This document shows positions 8,801 to 18,700 of a stretch of DNA of 64,000 bases, piece by piece. The notes below the pieces were generated by a model. The model had not been told where the DNA came from, made no database searches, and saw nothing but the letters and a program-made list of their open reading frames with translations. Within the stretch, counting starts at the first letter, position 1. Each line of letters begins with the position of its first letter. The stretch lies in the NCBI RefSeq assembly GCF_024347335.1, contig NZ_AP025463.1, forward strand, positions 2,604,001 to 2,668,000, written 5' to 3'. Origin of the DNA: Vibrio celticus. Lineage in GTDB: Bacteria; Pseudomonadota; Gammaproteobacteria; Enterobacterales; Vibrionaceae. A program made the translations under genes and the position numbers.

Positions 8801-10720
8801 TTCGATATCGATACCAACACGGTTGAAATCGGCCTTAGCCATGCAGAAAACGGTGAATCTGGTCGTGCAACATTGATTGCTGCAACACCAGGTGCTGCAC
8901 AAACCAAAAACACAGGCGCTCAACTCACCAAGAGCGACAAAGTTCTCGTGACGGGTGGCGCTAAAGGCGTGACGTTTGAATGTGCACTGACGCTTGCTAA
9001 GCAATGTAAGTCTCATTTCATTCTTGCAGGTCGTAGTAAGCATATTACTTCAGCTGAGCTACCTCAGTGGGCTCAAGGCAAGCAAGAGAAAGAGCTAAAA
9101 CCAGCGGCTATCGCTCACCTACAAGCAACAGGTGACAAACCAACGCCGAAGAAAGTTGATGCCTTGCTAAAACCTGTATTGAGTAGCCTTGAAATCAACG
9201 CAGCACTTACCGCTTTCAACGAGATTGGCGCGAGCGCTGAATACCTAAGCTTAGATGTTTCGAACCATGAGTCAGTAGCGAAAACACTGGCAAATTTCGA
9301 CGACATTACAGGTCTTATCCACGGCGCAGGTGTACTGGCTGACAAACACATTCAAGACAAAACGCTTGATGAACTAAACATGGTTTACGGCACGAAAGTA
9401 GGCGGATTAGAAGCCGTTCTTGGTGGTCTTGATAGCAGCAAGCTAAAACTGATTGCGATGTTCTCTTCGGCAGCGGGTTTCTACGGAAACACAGGCCAAA
9501 GTGACTACTCGATGTCTAACGAGATCCTAAACAAAGCGGCTCTGCAGCTGTCTGCGCGTAACCCTCAAGCGAAAGTGATGAGCTTCAACTGGGGACCGTG
9601 GGACGGTGGCATGGTCAACGCAGCACTGAAACGTATGTTTACAGAGCGCGGTGTGTACGTGATTCCTCTTCAGGCGGGTGCAGAGCTATTTAGTTCTCAA
9701 CTACTGAACGAAACTGGCATTCAACTGCTGGTTGGTACGAGCATGCAAGGTTCTGACAACAAGGAAGCTGCTGTAAAAAAGCTTAATGCGGAGTCTGTGC
9801 ATCTTGCAAAGAGTCCGCTGAATACAAGCATCACTGTGACACGTCATCTTGATCCAAAGGCATTGCCTTTCATTCAAGATCACTGCATTGCCGGTAACCC
9901 TGTGTTACCGACAGTGTGTGCCATCCAATGGATGCGTGAGGTGGCAGAGCAACTGTTAGGAGTGAACGTTAGCGTTCACAATTACAAACTGCTTAAGGGT
10001 GTGATTTTTGATACTGATGAAGTGCAAGAGCTAAAACTGGTTCTTTCTTCTGATGCTAAATCAAAAGATCAGCTAAAAGCAGTGATCAGTAGCCAAGGGC
10101 GACCACAGTATCAAGCTCAGTTGCAAGTTGCCTCTGTGCAAGTGTCTGAAGATGCTCTACAAGCGTCAGAAAAGCGCTTTGAAGCCAACACGTCAGCACC
10201 TGTAACAACGGCACAAGCTCTATACAGTGACGGCACTCTGTTTCACGGACCAAGATTGCAAGGTATTACCTCAGTTGAACGCTTTGACGACTTAGGCTTA
10301 TTGGCTCAATGCCAGTTGCCTCAGATTGAAAACAGCGACTGCGGATCATTTATTCCTAAGCAAGGTTTTGGCGATAGCCAACCATTTGCTGAAGATTATC
10401 TGTTGCAAGCCATGTTGGTATGGGCTCGATTGAAATACGGTGCGGCAAGCCTACCGTCAGCCATCGGTGAGTTTATTTGTTACGCACCGATGCACAATGG
10501 TGACCAAGGTTGGCTAGAGCTGAGCGTGATAAAAAGCACGGCTCGTTCGCTGCAAGCTGATATCTCGCTTTACCACCAAGATGGTCGTTTAAGCGCAGTA
10601 ATGAAAGGTGCCAAAGTCACCATCAGCAAGAGCTTAAATGACGCATTTTCGCCAAAATCTAGCTCAGTAGTATCGAAGAAAGAGGCGACTAAGAACCCAG
10701 AAAAGGAGCAATTGTCATAG
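2858..10720 (+). CDS. pfaA: PUFA synthase subunit PfaA (KS-MAT-5xACP-KR-DH-like)
   Basis: Giant iterative synthase subunit that elongates and reduces the acyl chain of long-chain omega-3 fatty acids (EPA or DHA). It has 2620 residues. The ketosynthase (about 25-480) has catalytic Cys223 in DAACAGS, His358 in HGTGT and His398 in GHTKS. The malonyl transferase (about 600-900) has GQGSQ and Ser697 in GHSFGE. A charged and Ala/Gln/Pro-rich linker follows (about 985-1245). Five tandem ACPs carry LGIDSIKRVE with attachment serines at 1281, 1383, 1485, 1586 and 1697. The ketoreductase starts near 2028 (TGGAKG) and includes FSSAAGFYGNTGQSDY. A C-terminal hotdog dehydratase-like region has DHCIAGNPVLP near 2342. 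The ribosome site GTGGAG precedes the ATG. pfaA overlaps pfaB by 1 nt. The ACP count sets throughput rather than chain length in studied systems. Confidence 0.97.
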   Translation: MSQPETNTPESVDDSRLNKRLKDMPVAIVGMASMFANSRYLNKFWDLISEKIDAITEVPDTHWRPEDYYDSDRTTPDKSYCKRGGFIPEVDFNPMEFGLPPNILELTDTSQLLSLIVAKEVLEDAKLPEGYDRDKIGITLGVGGGQKIAQSLNARLQYPVLKKVFKSSGISDDDSEMLIKKFQDQYIHWEENSFPGSLGNVISGRIANRFDLGGINCVVDAACAGSLAAMRMALSELVEGRSEMMITGGVCTDNSPTMYMSFSKTPAFTTNETIQPFDIDSKGMMIGEGIGMVALKRLEDAERDGDRIYSVIKGVGSSSDGKFKSIYAPRPEGQAKALKRAYDDAGFAPHTLGLLEAHGTGTAAGDVAEFGGLNSVFSENNEEKQHIALGSVKSQIGHTKSTAGTAGLIKAALALHHKVLPPTINVSAPNPKLDIENSPFYLNTQTRPWMKRVDGTPRRAGISSFGFGGTNFHVVLEEYTPEHARGDKYRQRQVPQTLLFSAESRQALINELKQVSTQAADAAFKLEALADQHALREVNAKHARLGLVVTDQADLQAQLTQAVSMLESQTKTHWQMPNGTSYRESALIAENGAGKVAALFAGQGSQYLNMGRELACHYPEMRQQLAQADQVFGQHKKTALSQILFPIPTFTPEATKAQEAVLTNTANAQSAIGTVSMGQFDIMTQAGFKADMVAGHSFGELSALCASGVISQDDYYQLAFARGDAMAATPEQGDSGTMFAVILDADKLPAVENCISQFEGVSIANYNAPTQLVIAGPTATVQQAAQALTEQGFKAIALPVSGAFHTPLVAHAQKPFASAIDKASFSAPTLPLYSNATGKLHSKDAKAIKKAFKQHMLQSVRFSEQIEAMYEAGARVFVEFGPKNILQKLVEKTLADKNEELYAISINPSPKGDSDQQLRLAAVQLCVAGVSLDNIDPYQADIAEPAKASPMNIKLNATNYISPATRKKMDQSLASGNVTEKTEIVEVKVEVEKIVEKEVIKTEIVEVPVAAPQASNVQPSVAPAPSVQVATAAQQPQMAQPAPATIQPAAQVTVDESSLQSFFNAQQQAVEVHQQFLAIPQQYGDTFNTLMSEQAKMATAGVAIPDNLQRSMEMFHQHQAETLKAHAHYLEMQAHSNNSALNMLTQGSVQTAQPTFVASVNAQPVIQATPTAIVQEPVAQVQAAPVQAAPVQAAPLQKTAAQQAPVQKAVPAPKVATQAPAPVAAQPLPIKAQPAPVVAPVAVQSADAEKVMLEVVAEKTGYPTEMLGLEMDMEADLGIDSIKRVEILGTVQDEMPNLPELNPEDLAECRTLGEIVTYMNSKMPASAPVAAQPSATAPVQAANGLDAKVVQQTMLEVVAEKTGYPTEMLDLEMDMEADLGIDSIKRVEILGTVQDELPTLPELNPEDLAECRTLGEIVDYMNSKLPASAPVSSEAAVVAPSTVSNGLDAAVVQKTMLEVVAEKTGYPTEMLDLAMDMEADLGIDSIKRVEILGTVQDELPTLPELNPEDLAECRTLGEIVEYMNSKLPASAPVAAQVSAPAQAVSNGLNAEQVQSTMLSVVADKTGYPTEMLDLAMDMEADLGIDSIKRVEILGTVQDQLPTLPELNPEDLAECRTLGEIVAYMNTKGMNSKLAPSSEAATVAPAAEVEAIVESASNDLNPAHVQSTMMEVVADKTGYPAEMLDLAMDMEADLGIDSIKRVEILGTVQDQLPTLPELNPEDLAECRTLGEIVTYMQSKLSAAAPVATPKAESVTPIAETATAELPPHNEVALKKLPAADKLVDCFSKDACVVITDDGHNAGVLAEKLTANGIQVAVVRSALSAASPLNSEIASYTLNSIDDAGVTAVINDIEADLKTSNKVIAGFIHLQAIVDAKQSNEQAVNLNADSRTSLTTAFLFAKHLNGQLNAVSGRSVFFTLSRIDGGFGYLDTKQLANAELNQAALSGLTKTLSHEWSNVFCRALDADASIDARHLAEAITGELFDIDTNTVEIGLSHAENGESGRATLIAATPGAAQTKNTGAQLTKSDKVLVTGGAKGVTFECALTLAKQCKSHFILAGRSKHITSAELPQWAQGKQEKELKPAAIAHLQATGDKPTPKKVDALLKPVLSSLEINAALTAFNEIGASAEYLSLDVSNHESVAKTLANFDDITGLIHGAGVLADKHIQDKTLDELNMVYGTKVGGLEAVLGGLDSSKLKLIAMFSSAAGFYGNTGQSDYSMSNEILNKAALQLSARNPQAKVMSFNWGPWDGGMVNAALKRMFTERGVYVIPLQAGAELFSSQLLNETGIQLLVGTSMQGSDNKEAAVKKLNAESVHLAKSPLNTSITVTRHLDPKALPFIQDHCIAGNPVLPTVCAIQWMREVAEQLLGVNVSVHNYKLLKGVIFDTDEVQELKLVLSSDAKSKDQLKAVISSQGRPQYQAQLQVASVQVSEDALQASEKRFEANTSAPVTTAQALYSDGTLFHGPRLQGITSVERFDDLGLLAQCQLPQIENSDCGSFIPKQGFGDSQPFAEDYLLQAMLVWARLKYGAASLPSAIGEFICYAPMHNGDQGWLELSVIKSTARSLQADISLYHQDGRLSAVMKGAKVTISKSLNDAFSPKSSSVVSKKEATKNPEKEQLS
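6602..8090 (+). repeat. five tandem ACP-coding repeats in pfaA
   Basis: Five direct repeats of about 300-330 nt encode nearly identical ACP domains joined by Ala/Pro-rich linkers. Serine codons lie at 6698, 7004, 7310, 7613 and 7946, with spacings of 306, 306, 303 and 333 nt. The last unit is preceded by a longer linker. Homologous recombination between units could change ACP number. Confidence 0.95.
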
Positions 10721-12753
10721 TGACTGTTCCTACTAATAAAGCGATGCCATTACGCATCGCTCTTTTAGCTCAGCCAGCAAATGCGGCTGAGCTTTCTGCC
10801 GACTTATTCCCCTCGTTCCCAGACATAATGCCTGTTGTGGTTGATGGCAATTTTAATCAAGCACTTACTCAAGCGATTGAGGCAGTCAATCAAGGTAATG
10901 TCGTTAAGCTTTGTTTGGATTCTCACTCACCATCATTGTTGATGCTGAGTGCGCTGAATGCAGCTCAGAATAAGATTCATCCACACGCGAATTTGGCGGG
11001 CTTTGTAGATACAGCTACCGGAAATAGCATTCAGCTAGCTCTAGAGATGTCACGCCGCCCCGCGACAGATTTAAACCATCAACAGCAATACTCTGCCCTA
11101 TCTGCTTCGCAGCAGTTTGATGAATTGTTGAATATGGTGAATGCGATATCGAGCCGTTCATTACCTAACCATTACTGGTTCACTGAGCCGAACAAAGCGC
11201 GTGTTGCTGCGTTAACCTTCAGCGAAGAAAACCAGAAATCCACCAGCCTGATATTGACTCAAGCGACCGGTTTGCACGAACCAAAACCATTGCTATCCAG
11301 CGAGCGTTTGATGTTTGTGGTTTCTGGCAATGACCAAGCTGAATTAGTTTCTCAGTTAACCTCGTTAAGAGAAGAGCTTAAATGCAGTAACGAAGCGGCA
11401 GACAGCAAACTTGCTATCGCCACCTTGATGCATTCAAACCTAAGTCACTTCCAAAGCGTTCAGCACAATGTTGGCCGTGGGGCGAACATCGTGATTCAAG
11501 CCGCTTCAATTGATGCTGCAATACAAGAGATCACAGCGCTAGAAAATGCGTTGCCAAAAGTAATGGCTGACAATAGCCAATACAAAACGCCAGCGGGCAG
11601 TTGTTTCTCACCGAAGCCTCAAAGTAAAGGTGGCGTTGCATTTGTTTACCCTGGTGTTGGCACGGTTTATCCCGGTATGTTGCGCGAATTTCACCACCAT
11701 TTCCCACAGTTATTTGCCCGCTTAGAGCGAGAAGGTAACTTGAAAGAGATGCTGCAGGCAGAGAAAACCTACGCTGAAGACTCGCAAGAAATGTCGCTTA
11801 GTGAATTGGCCATTGCAGGTGTAGGCAGTAGTTATCTGTTAACACAACTGCTATGTGATGAATTCAAAGTGCAGCCAGATTTCGCCTTGGGTTACTCCAA
11901 GGGTGAAGCCTCAATGTGGGCCAGCTTAAATGTTTGGAAGAACCCACATGCGCTGATCGAGATGACTCAAACTAGCCCTATTTTCACCACGGCTATTTCT
12001 GGTGAGCTCACAGCCGTACGTCAAGATTGGCAGCTGAACAGCGACGAAAGCATCCAATGGAACAGCTTTGTGGTTCGAAGTGATGCACAAGCGATTGAAG
12101 CTCTGTTACCAGAATTCCCACGCGCTTATCTCGCTATCATCCAAGGTGATACTTGCGTACTGGCAGGCTGTGAAAGCACCTGTCGTGCTCTGCTCAAGAA
12201 ACTGGGTAAACGTGGCATTGCCGCGAACCGTGTTACTGCAATGCACACCACGCCAGCGTTGAGCCAGCATAGCCAAGTGCAGGAGTTTTACACTCAACCA
12301 CTGTTCGACGAGTTGCCAAAGCATATCCGCTTTATCAGCGCAGCAGGTCTACCGACTGGCGCACCAATCAATATCGACAGCGATAGTATCGCCCTTTCGA
12401 TTGCCGACACTTTCTGTTCGACGCTGGATTTCACCGCGTTGATCCAGAGTGCGCGTCAACAAGGTGCGCGTCTGTTTGTCGAAGTGGGTGCCGATCGTCA
12501 AACCAGCACATTGATCGACAAGATCAATCGTAGCGACAACGTAGCAGACCAATACTGCACAATCGCTTCCAATGCCAAAGGCGGTGACGATGTTGTCACG
12601 CTCATCAAATGCATTGGTCAGCTCATTACTCATCAAATTCCATTGTCTGTCGAGCCTCTTATCCAAGGGCTAGAACAACAGATCACCGCAGCTAAGCAAT
12701 TAAGCGGTTTGTCTCAAGGCAGCGCAGTGAATCATCAAGGAGAGCTAGTATGA
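10720..12753 (+). CDS. pfaB: PUFA synthase subunit PfaB (acyltransferase)
   Basis: 677 residues. PfaB is the acyltransferase-type subunit of PUFA synthases and has been linked to which final product, EPA or DHA, is made. The N-terminal half is a poorly conserved KS/AT-like region. The AT domain begins near FVYPGVGTVYPGM (about 308) and has its nucleophile at Ser393 in GYSKGEASMW, where the usual GHSxG histidine is replaced by tyrosine. The start is GTG at 10720, overlapping the pfaA TAG by 1 nt, with AAAAGGAG about 10 nt upstream. The stop overlaps pfaC in ATGA (4 nt). Translational coupling across pfaA-B-C is therefore likely. Confidence 0.95.
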   Translation: MTVPTNKAMPLRIALLAQPANAAELSADLFPSFPDIMPVVVDGNFNQALTQAIEAVNQGNVVKLCLDSHSPSLLMLSALNAAQNKIHPHANLAGFVDTATGNSIQLALEMSRRPATDLNHQQQYSALSASQQFDELLNMVNAISSRSLPNHYWFTEPNKARVAALTFSEENQKSTSLILTQATGLHEPKPLLSSERLMFVVSGNDQAELVSQLTSLREELKCSNEAADSKLAIATLMHSNLSHFQSVQHNVGRGANIVIQAASIDAAIQEITALENALPKVMADNSQYKTPAGSCFSPKPQSKGGVAFVYPGVGTVYPGMLREFHHHFPQLFARLEREGNLKEMLQAEKTYAEDSQEMSLSELAIAGVGSSYLLTQLLCDEFKVQPDFALGYSKGEASMWASLNVWKNPHALIEMTQTSPIFTTAISGELTAVRQDWQLNSDESIQWNSFVVRSDAQAIEALLPEFPRAYLAIIQGDTCVLAGCESTCRALLKKLGKRGIAANRVTAMHTTPALSQHSQVQEFYTQPLFDELPKHIRFISAAGLPTGAPINIDSDSIALSIADTFCSTLDFTALIQSARQQGARLFVEVGADRQTSTLIDKINRSDNVADQYCTIASNAKGGDDVVTLIKCIGQLITHQIPLSVEPLIQGLEQQITAAKQLSGLSQGSAVNHQGELV

Positions 12754-15700
12754 GTTCTCAATCGAACCAGTATCAGGCTCAAACTAAGAATAAGCAGCAA
12801 GTGAAGTGCAATAAGATCGCGATTGTCGGTATTGCTAACCAATACCCAGAAGCCGATACGCCAAAAGACTTTTGGCAAAACTTGCTGGATAAAAAAGATT
12901 CTCGAACCACATTAAGCGCTGAAAAATTAGGTGCTGAACCTGAAAGCTATCAGGGCGTGCAAGGTGAGTCAGACCGCTTTTACTGTGATAAAGGCGGCTA
13001 CATCGAAAACTTCAATTTCGACAGCAATGGCTACCGCTTGACAGCAGAATCATTCAACGGTGTTGACCAGAGTTTCCTATGGGCTTTGGATACCAGTCGT
13101 AAGGCGTTAGTTGACGCCGGCATTGATCTGAATGCCGATGTTTTAGAGCGTACAGGCGTGATCATGGGGGCCCTTTCGTTCCCAACCACACGCTCGAACG
13201 ACCTGTTTCTGCCGATGTATCACTCGGTCGTCGAAAAGGCACTACAAGCTAAATTGGCTAATGACCAGTTTTCACTGCTACCAACCAATGAAACCGCGCA
13301 AGACCTTAATCCGATCAATGGTGCTGCAGCACACAACGCCTCGAAGTTAGTGGCTGATGCGCTAGGTTTAGGCAACGTGCAACTTAGCCTAGATGCGGCA
13401 TGTGCAAGCTCAGTGTATTCATTGAAGTTAGCGTGTGATTACTTGAACACGGGCAAAGCCGACATGATGTTGGCAGGCGCGGTATCAGGTGCTGACCCAT
13501 TCTTTATCAACATGGGTTTCTCCATCTTCCACGCTTACCCTGACCACGGTGTTTCGGTTCCGTTTGATAGCAATAGTAAAGGTCTATTTGCTGGCGAAGG
13601 TGCCGGTGTTTTAGTCCTAAAGCGCTTAGCTGATGCAGAGCGTGATGGCGATAACATTTACGCAGTCGTCAGCGGTATTGGCTTGTCGAACGATGGCCGT
13701 GGCCAGTTCGTATTAAGCCCAAATAGCAAAGGACAAGTACAAGCCTTTGAACGCGCTTACGAGGCTTCAAACCTATCACCAGACAGCATTGAAGTGATTG
13801 AGTGTCACGCAACCGGCACACCATTAGGTGACAAGGTTGAGTTAACCTCAATGGAGCGTTTCTTTGCTGACAAATTGAATGGTTCTAACCCGCCATTGAT
13901 TGGCTCTGCGAAGTCAAACCTCGGCCACTTACTGACTGCTGCGGGTATGCCGGGGATTATGAAAATGATCTTTGCGATGAAAGAAGGCGGGCTTCCTCCA
14001 AGTATTAATTTGGACAAGCCACTATCGTCGCCTGAAGGTTTATTTGGCCCACAGACTCTGCCAACGCAGGTTCAACCTTGGCCAAGTAAAGCGGGTAACT
14101 CAGAGCGCTGCGCGGGTGTTTCTGTATTTGGTTTCGGTGGTTGTAACGCTCACTTACTGCTTGAAGCGTATTCACACACGAGTCATGTAACCCAGACTTT
14201 AGAGTCGGCATCTCCAAGCCTACAACCGTCTAATTTAAGCATTACTGGCCTAGCGTCTCACTTCGGTTCTCTGCAAAGTATCAACGCGCTGAGCACTGCA
14301 ATTGAAACCAACAACGATGCTTTCATTGCTTTGCCTAAGAAACGCTGGAAAGGCTTAGACCAACATCCAGAACTACTGAATCAGTTTGGTTTACACGGCA
14401 TTCCAAACGGAGCGTACATCGATCAATTCGATCTCGATTTCCTACGCTTTAAAGTGCCGCCGAATGAAGATGACCGTTTGATCTCTCAGCAGTTGCTACT
14501 GATGAAAGTTGCAGACGAAGCGATCAAAGATGCCAAGCTTGTGGCTGGCCAAAAGGTTGCAGTTTTAGTTGCGATGGAAACTGAGCTTGAGATGCACCAA
14601 TTCCGTGGACGCGTAAACCTGCATAGCCAACTGGCGGACAGCTTTGCCAACATGGGTATTGAGCTAACACAAGACGAATACCAATCGCTAGAAACCATTG
14701 CGATGGACAGTGTGATGGACGCAGCCAAGCTGAACCAATACACCAGTTTCATCGGCAACATCATGGCTTCGCGTATCTCTTCATTGTGGGACTTTAACGG
14801 CCCTGCCTTTACGATTTCAGCCGCTGAACAATCAGTTGCACGTTGTATCGATGTCGCGCAAAACCTGATGTCGCAAGAATCAATGGACGCCGTTGTGATT
14901 GCAGCCGTTGACCTAAGCGGTAGTGCGGAACATGTGATTCTGAAGAACAGCATGAGCCCAGTGTCACTTGCTCCAAAATTCGGACAATCGCAAGACGGCA
15001 GTTGGAATGTGGGCGAAGGCGCAGGTGCAATTGTTCTTGTGGAAGAAGGTCGAGTAGCGAGCAACCAAGATGCGGCTTACGGCAGCATCAACGCCTTGGC
15101 TTTTGGTTCAAGTGAGCATAACAACGCCGTTGTTGATGAGTTACTGACTCAAGTCGGTATGAGCTCGAACGATGTTTCTCTGCTTGAACTTAACCATGCA
15201 CCAGAGTCTTCATCTCATCAGTTCTCATCACATCAGTCTTCGCCTCTCAGCCTAGGGAACACAAAGACGACTCAAGCGAGCCAGCGTGTGGGTCACTGCT
15301 CTGCAGCCTCTGGTATGGCAAGCCTGCTACACGGTCTGCTCAACCTGAACCATGAGCCACTGAATCCAAATGTCCGCTCTAAGAGCGCGATTGTTGCCAA
15401 CATCAGCGAAGGACAATGTTCACAGCTACTACTAAGCCAATCGAATGCTGAATCTCAATCACTTTCCGTTCGTTTAAGCAGTGAACTGGCGAGTGATGCT
15501 AAGCGTCAATTGGTTAAGCAAGTCACTCTCGGTGGTCGCGATATCTATCAACATATTGCCCAAACCCCAGTGACCAACTTAGCAACGATTCAACAGAAAG
15601 CTTCTGGTAAACAAGCAGCAAGAGTGGCGTCGGTTCCAACGACAGCAAGCATTCAAGCAGCCCTTGCGCAAAAAGAGTTAGAGAAGAAAGCACTAACGCA

Positions 15701-18700
15701 GAACTCGGTAGAGCCAGTAATCGAAACTCCTACATCAGTATCCCCTACTCTGGCGCCAACTCGCCACAGTCAGCTAACAGGTAACCACAGCAATATGACT
15801 CATGTCCTATCCGCTAAAAATGGCACGTCTCAAATCAACGCTAATACGGATGCAGCATTAAAGCCGTCTGTAACACCACACAACCAAGCTTTTGCTCAAA
15901 ATCAGCAAGCGGCGCAGCAAGTACACAAAGCATTCCTGCACACTCGTGCCCAAGGCATGCAGATGGCTGATGCACTGTTGAAAGCACAGTTAAACGCAAT
16001 TACGTCTGGTTTAGATAGCTCAAGTTTAGAGAACAATGCCATTTCTCAACAAACGAATGGTCAGCAAACATCAGCTCAGCCTGTTCAAGCTCAACCGGCT
16101 CAGGTTCAGTCAGTGCAAGTAAACGTACTTGCGACGCCAGCACCAGTAAAACCTATCCGTAAGCCATGCATCTGGGATTACGATGATCTGGTTGAATACG
16201 CGGAAGGCGACATCGCTAACGTATTTGGTCCTGATTACGCGATCATCGATAGCTACTCGCGTCGCGTTCGCTTGCCAACCACCGATTACCTATTGGTATC
16301 TCGTGTCACTAAGCTCAACGCGACAGTCAACGAGTACAAACCAAGCACAATGACCACAGAGTACGACATCCCAGTTGATGCGCCGTACCTTGTAGATGGT
16401 CAGATCCCTTGGGCTGTTGCAGTTGAATCAGGTCAGTGCGACCTAATGCTGATCAGCTACTTAGGTATCGATTTTGAAAACAAAGGCGAGCGTGTTTATC
16501 GCCTGCTTGACTGTACGCTGACCTTCCTTGGCGACTTGCCTCGTGGTGGCGATACGCTGCGTTACGACATCTCAATCAACAGCTTTGCTCGCAATGGCGA
16601 CACGCTACTGTTCTTCTTCTCGTACGAATGTTTCGTTGGCGACAAGATGATCCTTAAAATGGATAACGGTTGTGCAGGCTTCTTCACTGACGAAGAGCTA
16701 GCAGACGGCAAAGGTGTGATTCACACTGAAGATGAAATCAAGGCTCGTAAGCTGGCAACTAAGCAACGCTTCGACCCTATGTTGCATTGTCCTAAAACCC
16801 AGTTTAACCACCAAGAACTGCGCCACCTGCTGACTGCCAACATCGCAGAGTGTTTTGGCCCGACTCACCAATCTGATAGCCACCAGCCTTCTTTGTGCTT
16901 CAGCTCAGAGAAGTTCATGATGATCGAAAAGGTTAGCCGTGTTGAACCACAAGGTGGCACATGGGGGCTTGGTCTGATTGAAGGTCATAAACAACTAGAG
17001 CCTGAACACTGGTACTTCCCTTGTCACTTCAAAGATGACTCAGTAATGGCCGGCTCTTTAATGGCAGAAGGTTGTGGTCAACTGCTTCAGTTCTTCATGA
17101 TGCACCTTGGCATGCACACGCTTGTTCAAAATGGTCGTTTCCAACCGCTTGAAAATGCCCCTCAACAAGTACGCTGTCGTGGTCAAGTTCTACCACAATC
17201 GGCAGAACTGACTTACCGCATGGAAGTGACTGAGATTGGTCTAAGCCCTCGCCCATACGCGAAAGCTAACATCGATATTTTACTGAACGGCAAAGTGATT
17301 GTTGATTTCCAAAACTTGGGTGTGATGATCAAAGAAGACGACGAATGTACTCGTTACCTACCTTCTTTAGAAACAGCTGTCGCGACTCCTGTTATTGAAA
17401 ACTTGGGTCATACGCTAGCAGTGAACCAACAAGCTTCAGCAAATGCGCCACTTATGGCTCAAATTGAAGACCTAGAAACAGCGCCAAATAAAGGCGTGAT
17501 TCCTCTTCAACACGTTGAAGCGCCGGTGACTCCAGACTACCCAAATCGCACTCCAGATACGGTTCCGTTCACGCCTTATCACATGTTCGAATTCGCGACT
17601 GGCGACATCGAGAAATGTTTCGGTCCTGATTTCTCAATCTATCGTGGAATGATCCCACCACGTACTCCGTGTGGCGATCTGCAGCTAACCACTCGTGTCG
17701 TAGAGATTGATGGCAAGCGTGGCGACTTCAAGAAGCCTTCATCGTGTATCGCAGAATACGAAGTGCCAGAAAATGCATGGTACTTTGATGAAAACAGCCA
17801 CCACACCTTGATGCCTTATTCGGTATTGATGGAGATCTCACTGCAGCCAAACGGCTTTATCTCTGGCTACATGGGCACCACGCTTGGCTTCCCAGGTGAA
17901 GAACTGTTTTTCCGTAACCTAGATGGCAGCGGCAAAATGCTGCGTAACGTCGACTTGCGTGGCAAAACGATTACCAACGATTCTCGTCTGCTTTCAACGG
18001 TAATGATGGGTACTAACATCGTACAGAGCTTCAGCTTCGAACTGAGTACTGACGGCGTGCCTTTCTACCAAGGTACGGCGGTATTTGGTTACTTCAAGGG
18101 CGCAGCACTGAAAGATCAACTTGGTTTGGACAACGGTAAAGTGACTCACCCTTGGCACGTTGATAACAACCGCACTCCGGATGTAAACATCAACCTACTA
18201 GATAAAACGACGCGTTACTTCAATGCACCTGTTTCTGCTACTGGTGAAGTGCAAAAGCATTACCAATTGGCTGGCGGTCGTTTGAACTTTATCGATACCG
18301 TGCAGATCACAAGCGATGGTGGTAAAGACGGCCTTGGTTACCTATACGCTGAGCGTACGATTGACCCAAGCGATTGGTTCTTCCAATTCCACTTCCATCA
18401 AGACCCAGTAATGCCAGGTTCTCTAGGTGTCGAAGCGATCATCGAGCTGATGCAAGCCTATGCGCTAAACAAAGATCTTGGCGCTGGCTTCCGCAATCCG
18501 AAGTTCGGTCAAATCCAATCTGAAGTGAAATGGAAATACCGTGGTCAGATTAACCCTCTGAACAAACAGATGTCTCTGGATGTACATATCACTGCGGTTA
18601 AAGACGAAGACGGCAAACGCATCATCGTTGGCGACGCAAACCTGAGCAAAGATGGTCTGCGTATTTACGAAGTGAAAGACATCGCAATTTGTATCGAAGA

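Noticed and set aside
14486..15064. 192-codon minus-strand ORF inside pfaC
   Set aside because: Antisense to a clearly coding KS-like domain, low-complexity composition, no ribosome site or family similarity.
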